Positions 17,037-24,642 of a stretch of 64,000 nt of DNA are shown piece after piece. Location of the stretch: assembly GCF_013204855.1 (NCBI RefSeq), contig NZ_JABMKZ010000004.1:1-64000 (forward strand), given 5' to 3'. A model generated the notes under the pieces. It had not been told where the DNA came from. It saw only the letters and a program-made list of their open reading frames with translations, and ran no database searches. Each line of letters begins with the position of its first letter. Position 1 is the stretch's first letter. The translations under genes were made by a program, and so were the position numbers. This DNA is from Paenibacillus alba. Lineage in GTDB: Bacteria; Bacillota; Bacilli; Paenibacillales; NBRC-103111.

Positions 17037-17525
17037 CTAACCCAAAAACGATAAATCTTTTATAAACCAAGCGTCCGTAGCATTATGCTCTGAACCATCT
17101 AGTGCTCTTTCAAGTTGTTGGAAACCTAATTTGATGTAAAGGAGATTTGCTGCTTGAAGTTTCTTCAATGTTTCTAAGTAACAGTGTGTATAGTGTTCCT
17201 TGGCGAAGTCGAGTGCTACTTTCATAAGATCCTTCGACAGACCCATACCTTGAGCTTCGGGTGTAATGTATAGCTTTTGCAGCTCGCAAATTCCCGGTTC
17301 CTGCCCAAATGGTGCAATCCCCACACCGCCAACCACTTCATTTTGTTCATTCACTGCAACCCAATACTTTGAATTTGATTGTTCCTTGTAAAATTGTGCC
17401 AAACTGCTCAGTTGAGGGTCAAAATATGCTGTTCCCGGAATGTTTAGGTTAAATGATTCTAATGAGCGTTTAATAATTCGCTCTATTGTTTGATTGTCCT
17501 GTTCTTCAATTTCACGTATTTGCAT
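17037..17525 (-). CDS. GNAT-family N-acetyltransferase
   Basis: A 162-residue GNAT fold: beta strands VVGGVGIAPF and CELQKLYITPEAQGMGLSKDLMKVA, the latter being motif A with the acetyl-CoA pyrophosphate-binding Q-G-M-G loop, then the motif B end NLLYIKLGFQQLE. The acceptor is unknown. It is monocistronic on the minus strand and is followed by repeat e. A GGGGG ribosome site lies just upstream of the ATG. Confidence 0.85.
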   Translation of the reverse strand: MQIREIEEQDNQTIERIIKRSLESFNLNIPGTAYFDPQLSSLAQFYKEQSNSKYWVAVNEQNEVVGGVGIAPFGQEPGICELQKLYITPEAQGMGLSKDLMKVALDFAKEHYTHCYLETLKKLQAANLLYIKLGFQQLERALDGSEHNATDAWFIKDLSFLG

Positions 17526-17865
17526 GGTTTCATTCCCCCACTATCAAAATAATTATAATTTATTAACTCTAATATTATTCACAAAATTATTCAACCTATT
17601 CTAGTATACTGCCCATCCCTCGGAGTAAAGGGCTGATGCGGCAGCCCTTCATCAGATGTTCAATTATCGTTTAACTTTAGTAGTTCATGTATTACACTCT
17701 CAATATAGGTGGTTCATAGTTTGTAAAGAGATACTCTGTCGCTACATTTCGAGATTTACTCCAAATCTACGACACCTCCAGTATGAGAATTGTTTACCGT
17801 ATGAAAAACTCTATCTTTTATCCTTTATGAAAGCAAATAAATAGAAATCGTGTGAAGATCATTTT
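17526..17865. other. 340-base intergenic region
   Basis: It has one member of the hairpin repeat family (17627-17648) and no convincing gene. Confidence 0.4.
17627..17680. repeat. Intergenic hairpin repeat, copy f
   Basis: AAGGGCTG and CAGCCCTT form a perfect eight-pair stem with a six-base loop; GTTCAATTATCGTTTAACTTT follows, a worn form of the family tail. Confidence 0.55.
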
Positions 17866-18153
17866 TTAAGGGCCCGTCCCTGATTTATCGAAAATCCATC
17901 CTAATTTTGTTTGTTTAACATAAATATAACTCGAACTTAGATCACTAGCATAGAATAAGGATCCTTCGGATCCCCTTTTTCCTTGATTTTTTAATTCAGT
18001 TGTAACAGCAAGTAATGGATGTCCAGTAAGTAAGATGTGTTTTCTTACTTCAATATTTGCTGAAGGAGAAGGAAAAAAGCAAAATAGTATAACTAGTCCT
18101 AAAATTGTTATGAAAATTACTCGCCCTTTTTTGCTCACTATTATCAACTCCAT
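17866..18153 (-). CDS. Small membrane-anchored hypothetical protein
   Basis: Ninety-five residues with one N-terminal transmembrane helix (VIFITILGLVILFCFFPSP) and a small extracytoplasmic domain ending in SGTGP. Related short Bacillus-type hypothetical proteins carry the same HPLLAVT-like and GTGP endings, as I remember, but no function is known. It is preceded on the same strand by the DinB-like gene, 39 bases away, and could be co-transcribed with it. Confidence 0.5.
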   Translation of the reverse strand: MELIIVSKKGRVIFITILGLVILFCFFPSPSANIEVRKHILLTGHPLLAVTTELKNQGKRGSEGSLFYASDLSSSYIYVKQTKLGWIFDKSGTGP

Positions 18154-18192
18154 GTTTAAGTATTTAAAAAACGATCACCTAGAGGAAACCAT

Positions 18193-18672
18193 TTAATGTC
18201 TATTAACATAGGGAGTGGTTTCAATAGCCGCTTTAATTCGTCGCATGCAATCCAAATGGTAAAGTTCCTCTCGATTATGGAAACTGAACATGCCCCGTAA
18301 GTATTTAACTCTCAAGAATGGTTCTGCAATTAAATCATTCATTTTTCCCTCACACGCTTCAATAATGTCATCTACCTGCGATTTCAAGTAGTTAGTAATC
18401 TCGTCAACCGACGGTGGTGCTTCAGACCAATTGCTTGGTCTGGTTCCTTTAGGGAACAGTCGATAATAGTTGCTCGGCATACGAGTTGACTCATTGATCT
18501 TAGGGAATATTCCATAGTCCCAGGCAACAAGAATGTGTCCCAAATTCCACCGAATACTGTTACTAAAGCCTAATGGGACAATATCAAGAATATCTGGTGT
18601 AGCGGATTCTACTAACGATATTGTTTGTTGACGCAATTCACGAAATTGTATAAATGCCTTGTTTTCTTTCAC
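18193..18672 (-). CDS. DinB-family protein
   Basis: A four-helix bundle protein of about 159 residues, DinB/YfiT type. The IRWNLGHILVAWDYGIF segment carries the first metal-binding His, and FHNREELYHLDCMRRIKAAI is the C-terminal helix with further histidines. DinB proteins are metal-dependent and often thiol-transferase-like; the substrate is unknown. I chose the GTG at 18672 because GGGGGGG precedes it; a longer frame to TTG 18687 would run into that site. Two DinB genes occur in this window (see 38761). Confidence 0.75.
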   Translation of the reverse strand: MKENKAFIQFRELRQQTISLVESATPDILDIVPLGFSNSIRWNLGHILVAWDYGIFPKINESTRMPSNYYRLFPKGTRPSNWSEAPPSVDEITNYLKSQVDDIIEACEGKMNDLIAEPFLRVKYLRGMFSFHNREELYHLDCMRRIKAAIETTPYVNRH

Positions 18673-18788
18673 TCGGTTCCCCCCCAATCAAACTAATAAT
18701 TTGTATTTCGATATTAATGATAATTTTCCTTTTTTTTACTTAATGAGTTCCTCCGACATTGTGCTAACCTCGTTACTTTAATAAAAAA

Positions 18789-18845
18789 AGAGGAGCTGCT
18801 GCGAAGCAAGCCCCTCAACTATCGTTCTGCGTTTAGTTGAGTAAG
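18789..18845. repeat. Intergenic hairpin repeat, copy g
   Basis: Shares more than 30 identical bases with copy c (15087), including GAGGAGCTGCTGCGAAGCAA, followed by CAACTATCGTTCTGCGTTTA, the family tail. It lies between the DinB and NUDIX genes. Confidence 0.65.
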
Positions 18846-18908
18846 GATAGGAATCAATTTTATTCATCATAGCTTTTTCTTATAACTAAATGGGATACTA
18901 GTTCCACT

Positions 18909-19313
18909 TTATCTAGAAGAAAAATCCAATATACCTTCTGGATACAACGGCTTTTGTTTCAATTGCTCGAAGGTACGCCAAGTTAATTTTATTTCTTCTC
19001 GCTCGCTATGATTTAAGGCCTCCTGAATCAGAGCATCATTAATTGAACCCCAATGTAAGATGGTACAATCATGTCTCATTTTGCCGTCATATTCAACAAT
19101 GCTTTCATTAAGACATGCAAGTGAGCTAATATCTGATTGTAAATCAAACTCCTCAATTAATTCTCTTTTGATAGCCTCTACGGCAGTTTCACCAAATTCA
19201 ACACTTCCACCAGGAAAGCGATAAAATGATTCTTCTTTATCACATTGAACTAATACTGCTAACCCATCTTTGCGGAGTATTATTGCTTCAGCTCTTAGTA
19301 TTGGTCGGTTCAA
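18909..19313 (-). CDS. NUDIX hydrolase
   Basis: A 134-residue NUDIX domain protein. The Nudix box starts at about residue 35: GGSVEFGETAVEAIKRELIEEF, fitting GX5EX7REUXEEXGU except that the last Gly is Asp/Phe. It would cleave a nucleoside diphosphate linked to another moiety; the substrate is unknown. It starts with ATG after AGGAGGATTTACT and is monocistronic. Confidence 0.85.
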   Translation of the reverse strand: MNRPILRAEAIILRKDGLAVLVQCDKEESFYRFPGGSVEFGETAVEAIKRELIEEFDLQSDISSLACLNESIVEYDGKMRHDCTILHWGSINDALIQEALNHSEREEIKLTWRTFEQLKQKPLYPEGILDFSSR

Positions 19314-19640
19314 GTAAATCCTCCTTTATACTCTGTAATTCAATTTATTCCATGCTACATTGCGTTATCCTTGCCTAGCGATTTATTCATTGGTTATGAC
19401 CTTGCTAATTCGCATTATGATCAAAACTATTTTTAATTAAAAATTAGTAGATGTTGTAATTTCATGGATTCGATCTAAAAGCAATCAAAAATAAGTTTAG
19501 TGAAGCTAAAAACGAGTGTAACTCAGGACTTGTAAGGTCCTAGAGGGCACTCGTTTCTCATTAATATGTGTCCAATAACTTTATTTCAGAGCGGAATTTG
19601 TATTCAAGTTGCATTTGTCTAGGGATAATCTCAACATTGA
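19314..19640. other. 327-base intergenic region
   Basis: No gene. It carries the terminator hairpin at 19508-19556 for the MarR gene. Confidence 0.5.
19508..19556 (-). terminator. Terminator of the marR-like gene
   Basis: On the minus strand ACGAGTG..CACTCGT encloses a second short stem AGGAC..GTCCT and is followed by TTTTTAG, 85 bases beyond the stop codon. Confidence 0.65.
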
Positions 19641-20069
19641 CTACAGATTATGATTGATCTTCGTCAAAAGTTGTTGAAGAACTTGCTGATCGTCTTCGTT
19701 GAGATTCTGAACGATCTTCTCTTCTACCCGTTGGAAGGATAGTTCGAAGTCATTGATCAAGGCTAGGCCCTTGGGCAGAACGTAGATGTTCTTCTGCCGT
19801 TCGTTATGAGCGGGGATCTTCCGTTCGATATATCCCTTCTTCTCAAGTCCCTGAAGCATGCTTGTGATGCTTGCTCCGCGCACATGGAAACGTTCGGAGA
19901 GATCTTTCTGAATAAGGCCTTGCTCCTGATGTTCATGGATGAAGGCTATTAATTTTCCCTGCTGAGAATTCAAGCCCAGTTCTTTAATGCTCTCATCGGC
20001 TTGTCTCTTTAATTTAAGTCCGATAAGCTGCAGCATTTCCAGAAACGGGGTGTCGGGGTTGGTATCCAT
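19641..20069 (-). CDS. MarR-family transcriptional regulator
   Basis: About 142 residues, winged-helix MarR fold: LIQKDLSERFHVRGASITSMLQGLEKKGYIERKIPAHNERQKNIYVLPKGLALINDF carries the recognition helix and the wing. The ATG at 20069 was chosen for AGGAGG immediately before it; a longer frame to 20147 has no ribosome site. The gene is divergent from an SDR gene followed by an MFS relic, so it probably represses that pair and itself. A palindrome lies in the shared promoter region. The inducing ligand is unknown. Confidence 0.85.
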   Translation of the reverse strand: MDTNPDTPFLEMLQLIGLKLKRQADESIKELGLNSQQGKLIAFIHEHQEQGLIQKDLSERFHVRGASITSMLQGLEKKGYIERKIPAHNERQKNIYVLPKGLALINDFELSFQRVEEKIVQNLNEDDQQVLQQLLTKINHNL

Positions 20070-20177
20070 GCTGGACTCCTCCTGTCTAACGATTAAATTT
20101 CTAATTGTAAGTAGTAAAACTATATAGGAATGAATGAATAGTGTCAACGGATCAGATAGAAGTCGAACAAAAAAATA

Positions 20178-20206
20178 TTGACTGTTAGAATTCTAAGTAT
20201 TAATGT
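20178..20206 (+). promoter_or_regulatory. Promoter and operator of the SDR gene
   Basis: TTGACT (20178-20183), a 17-base spacer and TAATGT (20201-20206) form a promoter; TTAGAATTCTAA, a perfect 12-base palindrome, lies in the spacer at 20185-20196. Its position suggests MarR binding here. The -10 element is weak. Confidence 0.5.
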
Positions 20207-20269
20207 TTGAACAAGTGATTTCCCAACTTAATTACACACCAATACACAAGAAATCAGGAGGAATTAGAC

Positions 20270-21010
20270 ATGAATTCGTTGAATGGAAAAGTAGCGTTGA
20301 TTACAGGATCTTCTAGAGGAATTGGACGCGGCATTGCCGAGCGGTTATCGGAATTGGGGGCCAAGGTGGTCATCAATTATTCGAATAGCGCAGAGGATGC
20401 GTTAGCTTTGGTGGATACGATCTTGAGCAATGGAAGAAAAGCGTTGGCGGTTCGCGCCGATCTCAGCAGAGTAAATAAGATTGAGGAGATGTTCGCCAAG
20501 ACGATGGCTGAGTTCGGCCAAGTGGATATTCTGATCAACAATGCGGCGGTGATCACGAACAACCCTCTGTCCGAGGTGACTGAGAGGGAGTTCGAACATC
20601 AATTCTCGGTTAACGTCAAAGGGGTCTTCTTTGCTTGTCAGCAAGCATGGAAGCATATGGAGAGCAACGGGAGAATTGTGAATATCTCTACAGCAGGAAC
20701 GAAACTAACCTTCTCTGATATGAGTGTCTATGCGAGCACCAAGGGTGCGGTTGAACACCTTACTCGTCAGTTAGCCAAGGAATTCGGTTCCAAACAAATT
20801 ACCGTCAATGCAGTAGCACCTGGCCCGATACAAACAGATCAATTCTTCGTTGGCAAGTCAGAAGAAGAAATAGAGTTCATGGAGGGCATGAACTCCCTTG
20901 GCCGCATGGGTACTCCTCTGGATATCGCCAATGCCATTGAATACCTAGTGAGCGATAAAGCCGATTGGATAACCGGTCAGACCATCCATGTTAACGGAGG
21001 AATGAATTGA
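20270..21010 (+). CDS. SDR-family oxidoreductase
   Basis: A 246-residue short-chain dehydrogenase/reductase, similar to FabG-type members. NAD(P)-binding TGSSRGIG at residues 12-19, DILINNAAV near residue 85, the catalytic Ser around 140 (VNISTAG), YASTK (Tyr-X3-Lys) near residue 155 and the PGPIQTD loop near 185 are all in place. The substrate is unknown; a FabG-like reduction of a keto group is likely. AGGAGGAATTAGAC precedes the ATG. The next gene is an MFS relic and the MarR regulator is divergent, a layout common for drug or xenobiotic response. Confidence 0.9.
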   Translation: MNSLNGKVALITGSSRGIGRGIAERLSELGAKVVINYSNSAEDALALVDTILSNGRKALAVRADLSRVNKIEEMFAKTMAEFGQVDILINNAAVITNNPLSEVTEREFEHQFSVNVKGVFFACQQAWKHMESNGRIVNISTAGTKLTFSDMSVYASTKGAVEHLTRQLAKEFGSKQITVNAVAPGPIQTDQFFVGKSEEEIEFMEGMNSLGRMGTPLDIANAIEYLVSDKADWITGQTIHVNGGMN

Positions 21011-21049
21011 ATCATCGAAACCTTATGATGACGTCCTTGCTCGACTGCG

Positions 21050-22360
21050 GCTTCGTCGGCACTCTGCCGCGCAATGGCTAACGACAGGCTACCTTCTGAC
21101 GCTCGGCATCCTTATGCCGATGACCGGATTGTTGCTGCAGTGGTTCACCTCCAGGCAGTTGTTCATCAGCTCGCTTGTGAGTTCGATAACCGGCACTTTG
21201 ATCGCGGCGATGGCGTTCGGTTTCGAGATATTATTGGCAGCCCGTGTTCTGCAGGCAATCGGCATGAGCCTGCTTCTTCCGCTCTTATTCAATATGATCC
21301 TTGTCGCTATCCGCCTGAGAAGCGAGGCGCGGCGATGGGCTCGTCATCATGTTCGCGCCTGCCATCGCCCCCTCCTTATCAGGGCTGCTGATTGAATACT
21401 TGTCCTGGCGTTACATATTTTGGTTTTCCATGCCGTTACTAGGGATAAGGTCTGTTAATAGGACTGAGGTACTTGGAAAATGTAACGAAGCGTACGAAGC
21501 CGCCGATCGATTTGTTGTCTATCGTATTATCCACTCTCGGTTTCGGCTCTGTCGTATTCGGTTTTTCTAAGGCCGGCGAAGCGGAGGCGGGGTGGACAAG
21601 CATGGCGGTTACGGTATTCCTTCTCATCGGAATCGTATTCCTTGCGTTGTTCGCGCTTCGGCAACTAACCATACGTCAGCCATTGCTGAACTTAAGCGTC
21701 TTCCGGTACCCGATGTTCACAGTGGGGCAATCAATCATTCTGATCGGCATGTTGATTATTGTGTCCAGCATGATTATTTTGCCCATATATTTGCAGAACA
21801 GCTTGAAGTTCTCAGCGTTCACGACGGGCCTCCTGCTACTGCCGGGCAGCGCATTGAACGGAATTCTATCCCCTTCGATGGGGCGTTTATTCGATAAGCA
21901 CGGTCCGAAGCGGCTGGTTATCCCGGGTTTCTTGGTCATTGCGTCAACGTTAGGGTTCTACTGCTGGATAACGGCTTCTTCCTCAGCGGGATGGATCGTC
22001 GCCCTTCATATCGGACTGATGGTTGGAATCTCGATGGTGATGATGCCTGCACAGACGAACGTGCTGAACCAGTTGCCGCCTGCTCTGCATCCGCACGGCA
22101 CAGCCGTCATGAGTACGCTTCAACAGGTGACAGGCGCGATCGGAACGGCCATTGCCGTCAGTCTCCTATCACAAGGAACAGGTGCGCGCTTGCAGGACTC
22201 CATGTTGCCGAATTCTCTCGATAGAATGGCCGACGCGATAGCATTCGGCTCCCGGAACGCGTTCTTCTTTTCGCTAATCGTCTCGATTATAGGTTTGATT
22301 ATCGCCATCTTCATCCGGCGGGTTGTCGTTTGTGATGGCTTCAGCAATGACGTACAATGA
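21050..22360 (+). pseudogene. MFS drug-efflux transporter (DHA2/EmrB type), broken
   Basis: Protein parts in several frames align in order to an EmrB/QacA-like 14-helix permease. QWLTTGYLLTLGILMPMTG and ARVLQAIGMSLLLPLLFNMIL lie in one frame (21114-21309). IYPPEKRGAAMG-like residues and FAPAIAPSLSGLLIEYLSWRYIFW follow in a second (from 21349). The long C-terminal half (YLENVTKRTKPPIDLLS..., 21473-22360) is in a third. The N-terminal first helix is missing, at the SDR gene end. At least two frameshifts are therefore needed. The C-terminal half could still be translated, but would not make a full transporter. Confidence 0.8.
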
Positions 22361-22420
22361 ATGTAAACCAACCTAGAAACTTTATCAGAAAGGACCGATC
22401 ACTATGCAACTGAAGCTGAT

Positions 22421-22512
22421 AATTATCACGCTCAGCCTGTAAAAGATCTATTTCTCTTGTCCTTGGTGTCTTTTGCAGGCTGAGCCTCTAACCAAGGGGA
22501 CGTGATAATTTG
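22421..22512 (+). promoter_or_regulatory. Structured leader with predicted pseudoknot, candidate translational control element
   Basis: Base-pairing by eye. P1: AATTATCACG (22421-22430) with CGTGATAATT (22501-22510). P2: the 15 bases at 22431-22445 (CTCAGCCTGTAAAAG) with 22470-22484, perfect apart from one G-U pair. The 24-base P2 loop contains TCCTTGG (22460-22466), which can pair with CCAAGGG (22492-22498) just after P2, a pseudoknot with seven pairs, one G-U. The ribosome site AAGGGGA (22494-22500) lies in that helix, and P1 ends in the TTG start codon (22510). If formed, the fold would hide both. No known riboswitch consensus was matched. Confidence 0.6.
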
Positions 22513-22746
22513 AAACCGACACGAAAAAATCGAAACCAAGCATTCGTTCGTCATCAACGAAAGGTAGCAATTGCGCGTAAAAAAAAGATCGCTAAACAAA
22601 CACACTGGCTTGTAACTAATGAGCGATACGGACGTTTGTCCAAAAACAAAGTGCATTGTTCTTGTCCGCTCTGCAGCGACAAAACTGCTTTAATTGGGTT
22701 TCCAAAATCCCAAATTATTCGACTGCAAAGCCAAGCCGAACAATGA
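22510..22746 (+). CDS. Small basic protein with CxC-x2-C motif
   Basis: Seventy-eight residues, very basic in the N-terminal half (MKPTRKNRNQAF, HQRKVAIARKKKIAKQ) with a short Cys motif HCSCPLCSDKT at residues 49-59, which could bind a metal or RNA. Similar small Firmicute proteins with ...G(R/K)LSKGK(V/I)HCSC..C.. are widespread and uncharacterised. The start is TTG with AAGGGGA at a distance of nine bases, inside a structured leader. A strong terminator follows at once. Function is unknown; a link between the Cys-motif protein and its own leader is my inference. Confidence 0.65.
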   Translation: MKPTRKNRNQAFVRHQRKVAIARKKKIAKQTHWLVTNERYGRLSKNKVHCSCPLCSDKTALIGFPKSQIIRLQSQAEQ

Positions 22747-22760
22747 TGGGATTGTCAAAA

Positions 22761-22790
22761 GGGAGAGCACTTGTGCTCTCCCTCTTTTGT
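22761..22790 (+). terminator. Terminator of the small basic protein gene
   Basis: GGGAGAGCAC pairs perfectly with GTGCTCTCCC across two bases, followed by TCTTTTGT. It lies 14 bases beyond the stop codon. Confidence 0.9.
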
Positions 22791-22841
22791 GTAAAAAGTT
22801 CTGGACTACCGCTTCATCCCTATCCTCCCGTCCAACAAACA

Positions 22842-22866
22842 AAGGCAGCCCATGGCGCGGCTGTCT
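22842..22866. repeat. Intergenic hairpin repeat, copy h
   Basis: AGGCAGCC and GGCTGTCT can form a stem across a nine-base loop with CATGGCGC in it; this is a weaker member of the family. Confidence 0.4.
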
Positions 22867-22889
22867 ACATAAAGTGAATTAAATATTCC

Positions 22890-22919
22890 TTGACAGGTAT
22901 ATACCTAAAAAGGTATATT
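22890..22919 (+). promoter_or_regulatory. Promoter with operator for the doxX-like gene
   Basis: TTGACA (22890-22895), 18 bases, TATATT (22914-22919). The spacer is occupied by the perfect palindrome AGGTATATACCT (22895-22906), and TATACC-N6-GGTATA (22900-22917) overlaps it. So there are two overlapping dyads in a strong promoter, typical of repressor binding. DoxX-like genes are often controlled by MarR/HxlR-type regulators (inference). Confidence 0.6.
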
Positions 22920-23079
22920 CAACGCATGAATTCGATCTGGAGAGCAAGAGATTCGACAAGATCAGGGTTATATCGCAGGAAATACAAAAGAAGGAAGTGA
23001 AGAGCGTTAGGCTGTAATCCTGTAAGTATAGTCGTTCTCGTAAAACTAATTCTTTTGAACTTAAGGAGGATGAAATGCA

Positions 23080-23454
23080 ATGAAAAAAATTATAATTCCT
23101 TACTGGATTTTTACTGTTCTAGTTGTGTTATTTATGGGTGTGGGTGCGGTTACTGATACAATAAAAGCAACTGATGCTGTTAAACTTTTCGAACACTTGG
23201 GTTATCCTGATTACCTTCTTCCCTTTCTTGGAATCGCCAAGATAGTTGGAATCATAGCGATCCTTATCCCCGGCTTTCCACGAATCAAGGAATGGGCATA
23301 CGCAGGGTTGCTTTTTGATTTGACAGGGGCAATGTATTCAACCATCGCTGTAGACGGTTTAACAACTGGATTTGGTTTTCTACTTGGTTATATTATGATC
23401 GCAGGATCCTATATTTATTATCATAGAAAATTGAAATCTGGCTTGAGAACCTAA
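23080..23454 (+). CDS. DoxX-family membrane protein
   Basis: A 124-residue protein with four transmembrane helices (IIPYWIFTVLVVLFMGVG; LLPFLGIAKIVGIIAILIP; WAYAGLLFDLTGAMYSTIAV; FLLGYIMIAGSYIYYH) and the Firmicute DoxX-like layout with FEHLGYPDYLLP. In other bacteria DoxX proteins help in thiol/redox defence complexes or control of quinone-related stress. A strong AAGGAGG precedes the ATG. The operator-containing promoter upstream suggests induction by a stress signal. Confidence 0.85.
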   Translation: MKKIIIPYWIFTVLVVLFMGVGAVTDTIKATDAVKLFEHLGYPDYLLPFLGIAKIVGIIAILIPGFPRIKEWAYAGLLFDLTGAMYSTIAVDGLTTGFGFLLGYIMIAGSYIYYHRKLKSGLRT

Positions 23455-23460
23455 CCTTAA

Positions 23461-23494
23461 AAAAAACCGGTATACGTCATACGCATACCGATTT
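23461..23494. terminator. Bidirectional terminator
   Basis: ACCGGTATACGT and ACGCATACCGAT form a stem; TTTTTTTT follows on the minus strand, ATTTCT on the plus. It separates the convergent DoxX and dehydrogenase genes. Confidence 0.75.
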
Positions 23495-23499
23495 CTCCA

Positions 23500-24471
23500 C
23501 TATCTCTTCAACTCAGGGACAAGGCTTGGAGGAATTTCCCCCTGCAAGCCCTTCACCAAATTATTCGCAGCAAGCATAGCCATATCGAAACGCGTCTGAT
23601 GAGTAGCCGATCCGATATGCGGCAGGGTTACGACGTTAGGCATTTGCAATAACTTGTTATCCGGATCTACTGGTTCTTGCTGGAAAACATCAAGACCTGC
23701 TCCGCGGATGCTTGCTTTCTCCAAAGCTTCAATTAGTGCTTCTTCATCCACAGTTTGCCCACGGGACGCATTGATAAAGATAGCTGTCTTCTTCATAAGG
23801 GCTAATTCTTCACGGCCGATGAATTGAGTTGTTTCAGGTGTTAATGGCGTCATGACCACTACAAAATCAGACTCTTGCAACAGCTCCTGCAAGGAGCGGT
23901 AGACAACGCCAAGCTTTTGCTCGGCTTCCGTTTTTCTGCTGCGATTGTAGTACACGACATCCATATTGAATCCGAATTTCGCCCGTCTGGCAATCGCTTC
24001 CCCGATACGTCCCAAACCAATTATCCCAAGTTTAGCATGATGAACGTCTATACCGAAAATGTGCTCTTCGCTTCCCTTTTTCCATTTGCCAGCTTTTACG
24101 TAAGCATCGAGCTCCGGAATTCTTCTCGCTGTGGCCAAGATAAGTCCAAAGACCGTATCCGCCACCGTTTCATCCAATACACCCGGAGTATGAGTCCCCA
24201 TTACGTCCCTAGCCTGCATTGCCTCTATATCGAAATTATTGTAACCAACCGAGACATTGCTAACAATTTTAAGCTTCGGTGCATGCTCCAACAGTTCCTG
24301 ATCAATGCTTCCGCCAGATATTAAAAGTCCATCCACATCGGACAGCTCCTCTAAAAGCTGTTGACGAGGAATTTCCTCTTTCCTGTCCCACATCCGATAA
24401 TCGCAGTGCTGAGCAATGTACGCTTCCACTTCACTTGGAACTTGCTTTGCAAGAAATACTTTTGGCCGCAT
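23500..24471 (-). CDS. D-2-hydroxyacid dehydrogenase (glyoxylate/hydroxypyruvate reductase type)
   Basis: About 323 residues. NAD(P)-binding GLGRIGEAIARRA (GXGXXG), the active-site Arg in NASRGQTVD, the glutamate near GLDVFQQEP and the histidine in LPHIGSAT are all present, in the order of the family. The substrate could be glyoxylate, hydroxypyruvate or gluconate-derived 2-ketoacids. I chose the ATG at 24471 because AAGGGAG and GGAG precede it; a frame to 24519 is longer. It is monocistronic. Confidence 0.88.
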   Translation of the reverse strand: MRPKVFLAKQVPSEVEAYIAQHCDYRMWDRKEEIPRQQLLEELSDVDGLLISGGSIDQELLEHAPKLKIVSNVSVGYNNFDIEAMQARDVMGTHTPGVLDETVADTVFGLILATARRIPELDAYVKAGKWKKGSEEHIFGIDVHHAKLGIIGLGRIGEAIARRAKFGFNMDVVYYNRSRKTEAEQKLGVVYRSLQELLQESDFVVVMTPLTPETTQFIGREELALMKKTAIFINASRGQTVDEEALIEALEKASIRGAGLDVFQQEPVDPDNKLLQMPNVVTLPHIGSATHQTRFDMAMLAANNLVKGLQGEIPPSLVPELKR

Positions 24472-24642
24472 CTCCAAAACTCCCTTCCAGTCTATGCATG
24501 CATCATACCAAAAAATCAATATTCATAGAAGTTCTTTTTGCCGATCATAAACGATGTACCATCTCCAAGTAGAAGGTCAGCCAGCCGCAACCTTGGTTTG
24601 TAGCAAACTCTCATAATTTTATTTTTATTAATGCAACTACGC

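Larger units (their letters stand above)
22747..23079. other. 333-base intergenic region before the DoxX gene
   Basis: Contains the terminator at 22761, repeat copy h and the promoter/operator at 22890-22919. The 150-base leader between promoter and the DoxX gene has a 24-codon frame at 22926 (ATG AAT TCG ATC) without a clear ribosome site; not called. Confidence 0.4.

Noticed and set aside
22926-23000. 24-codon ORF upstream of the DoxX gene
   Set aside because: Basic but with no ribosome site; it lies in the leader and is not conserved-looking.
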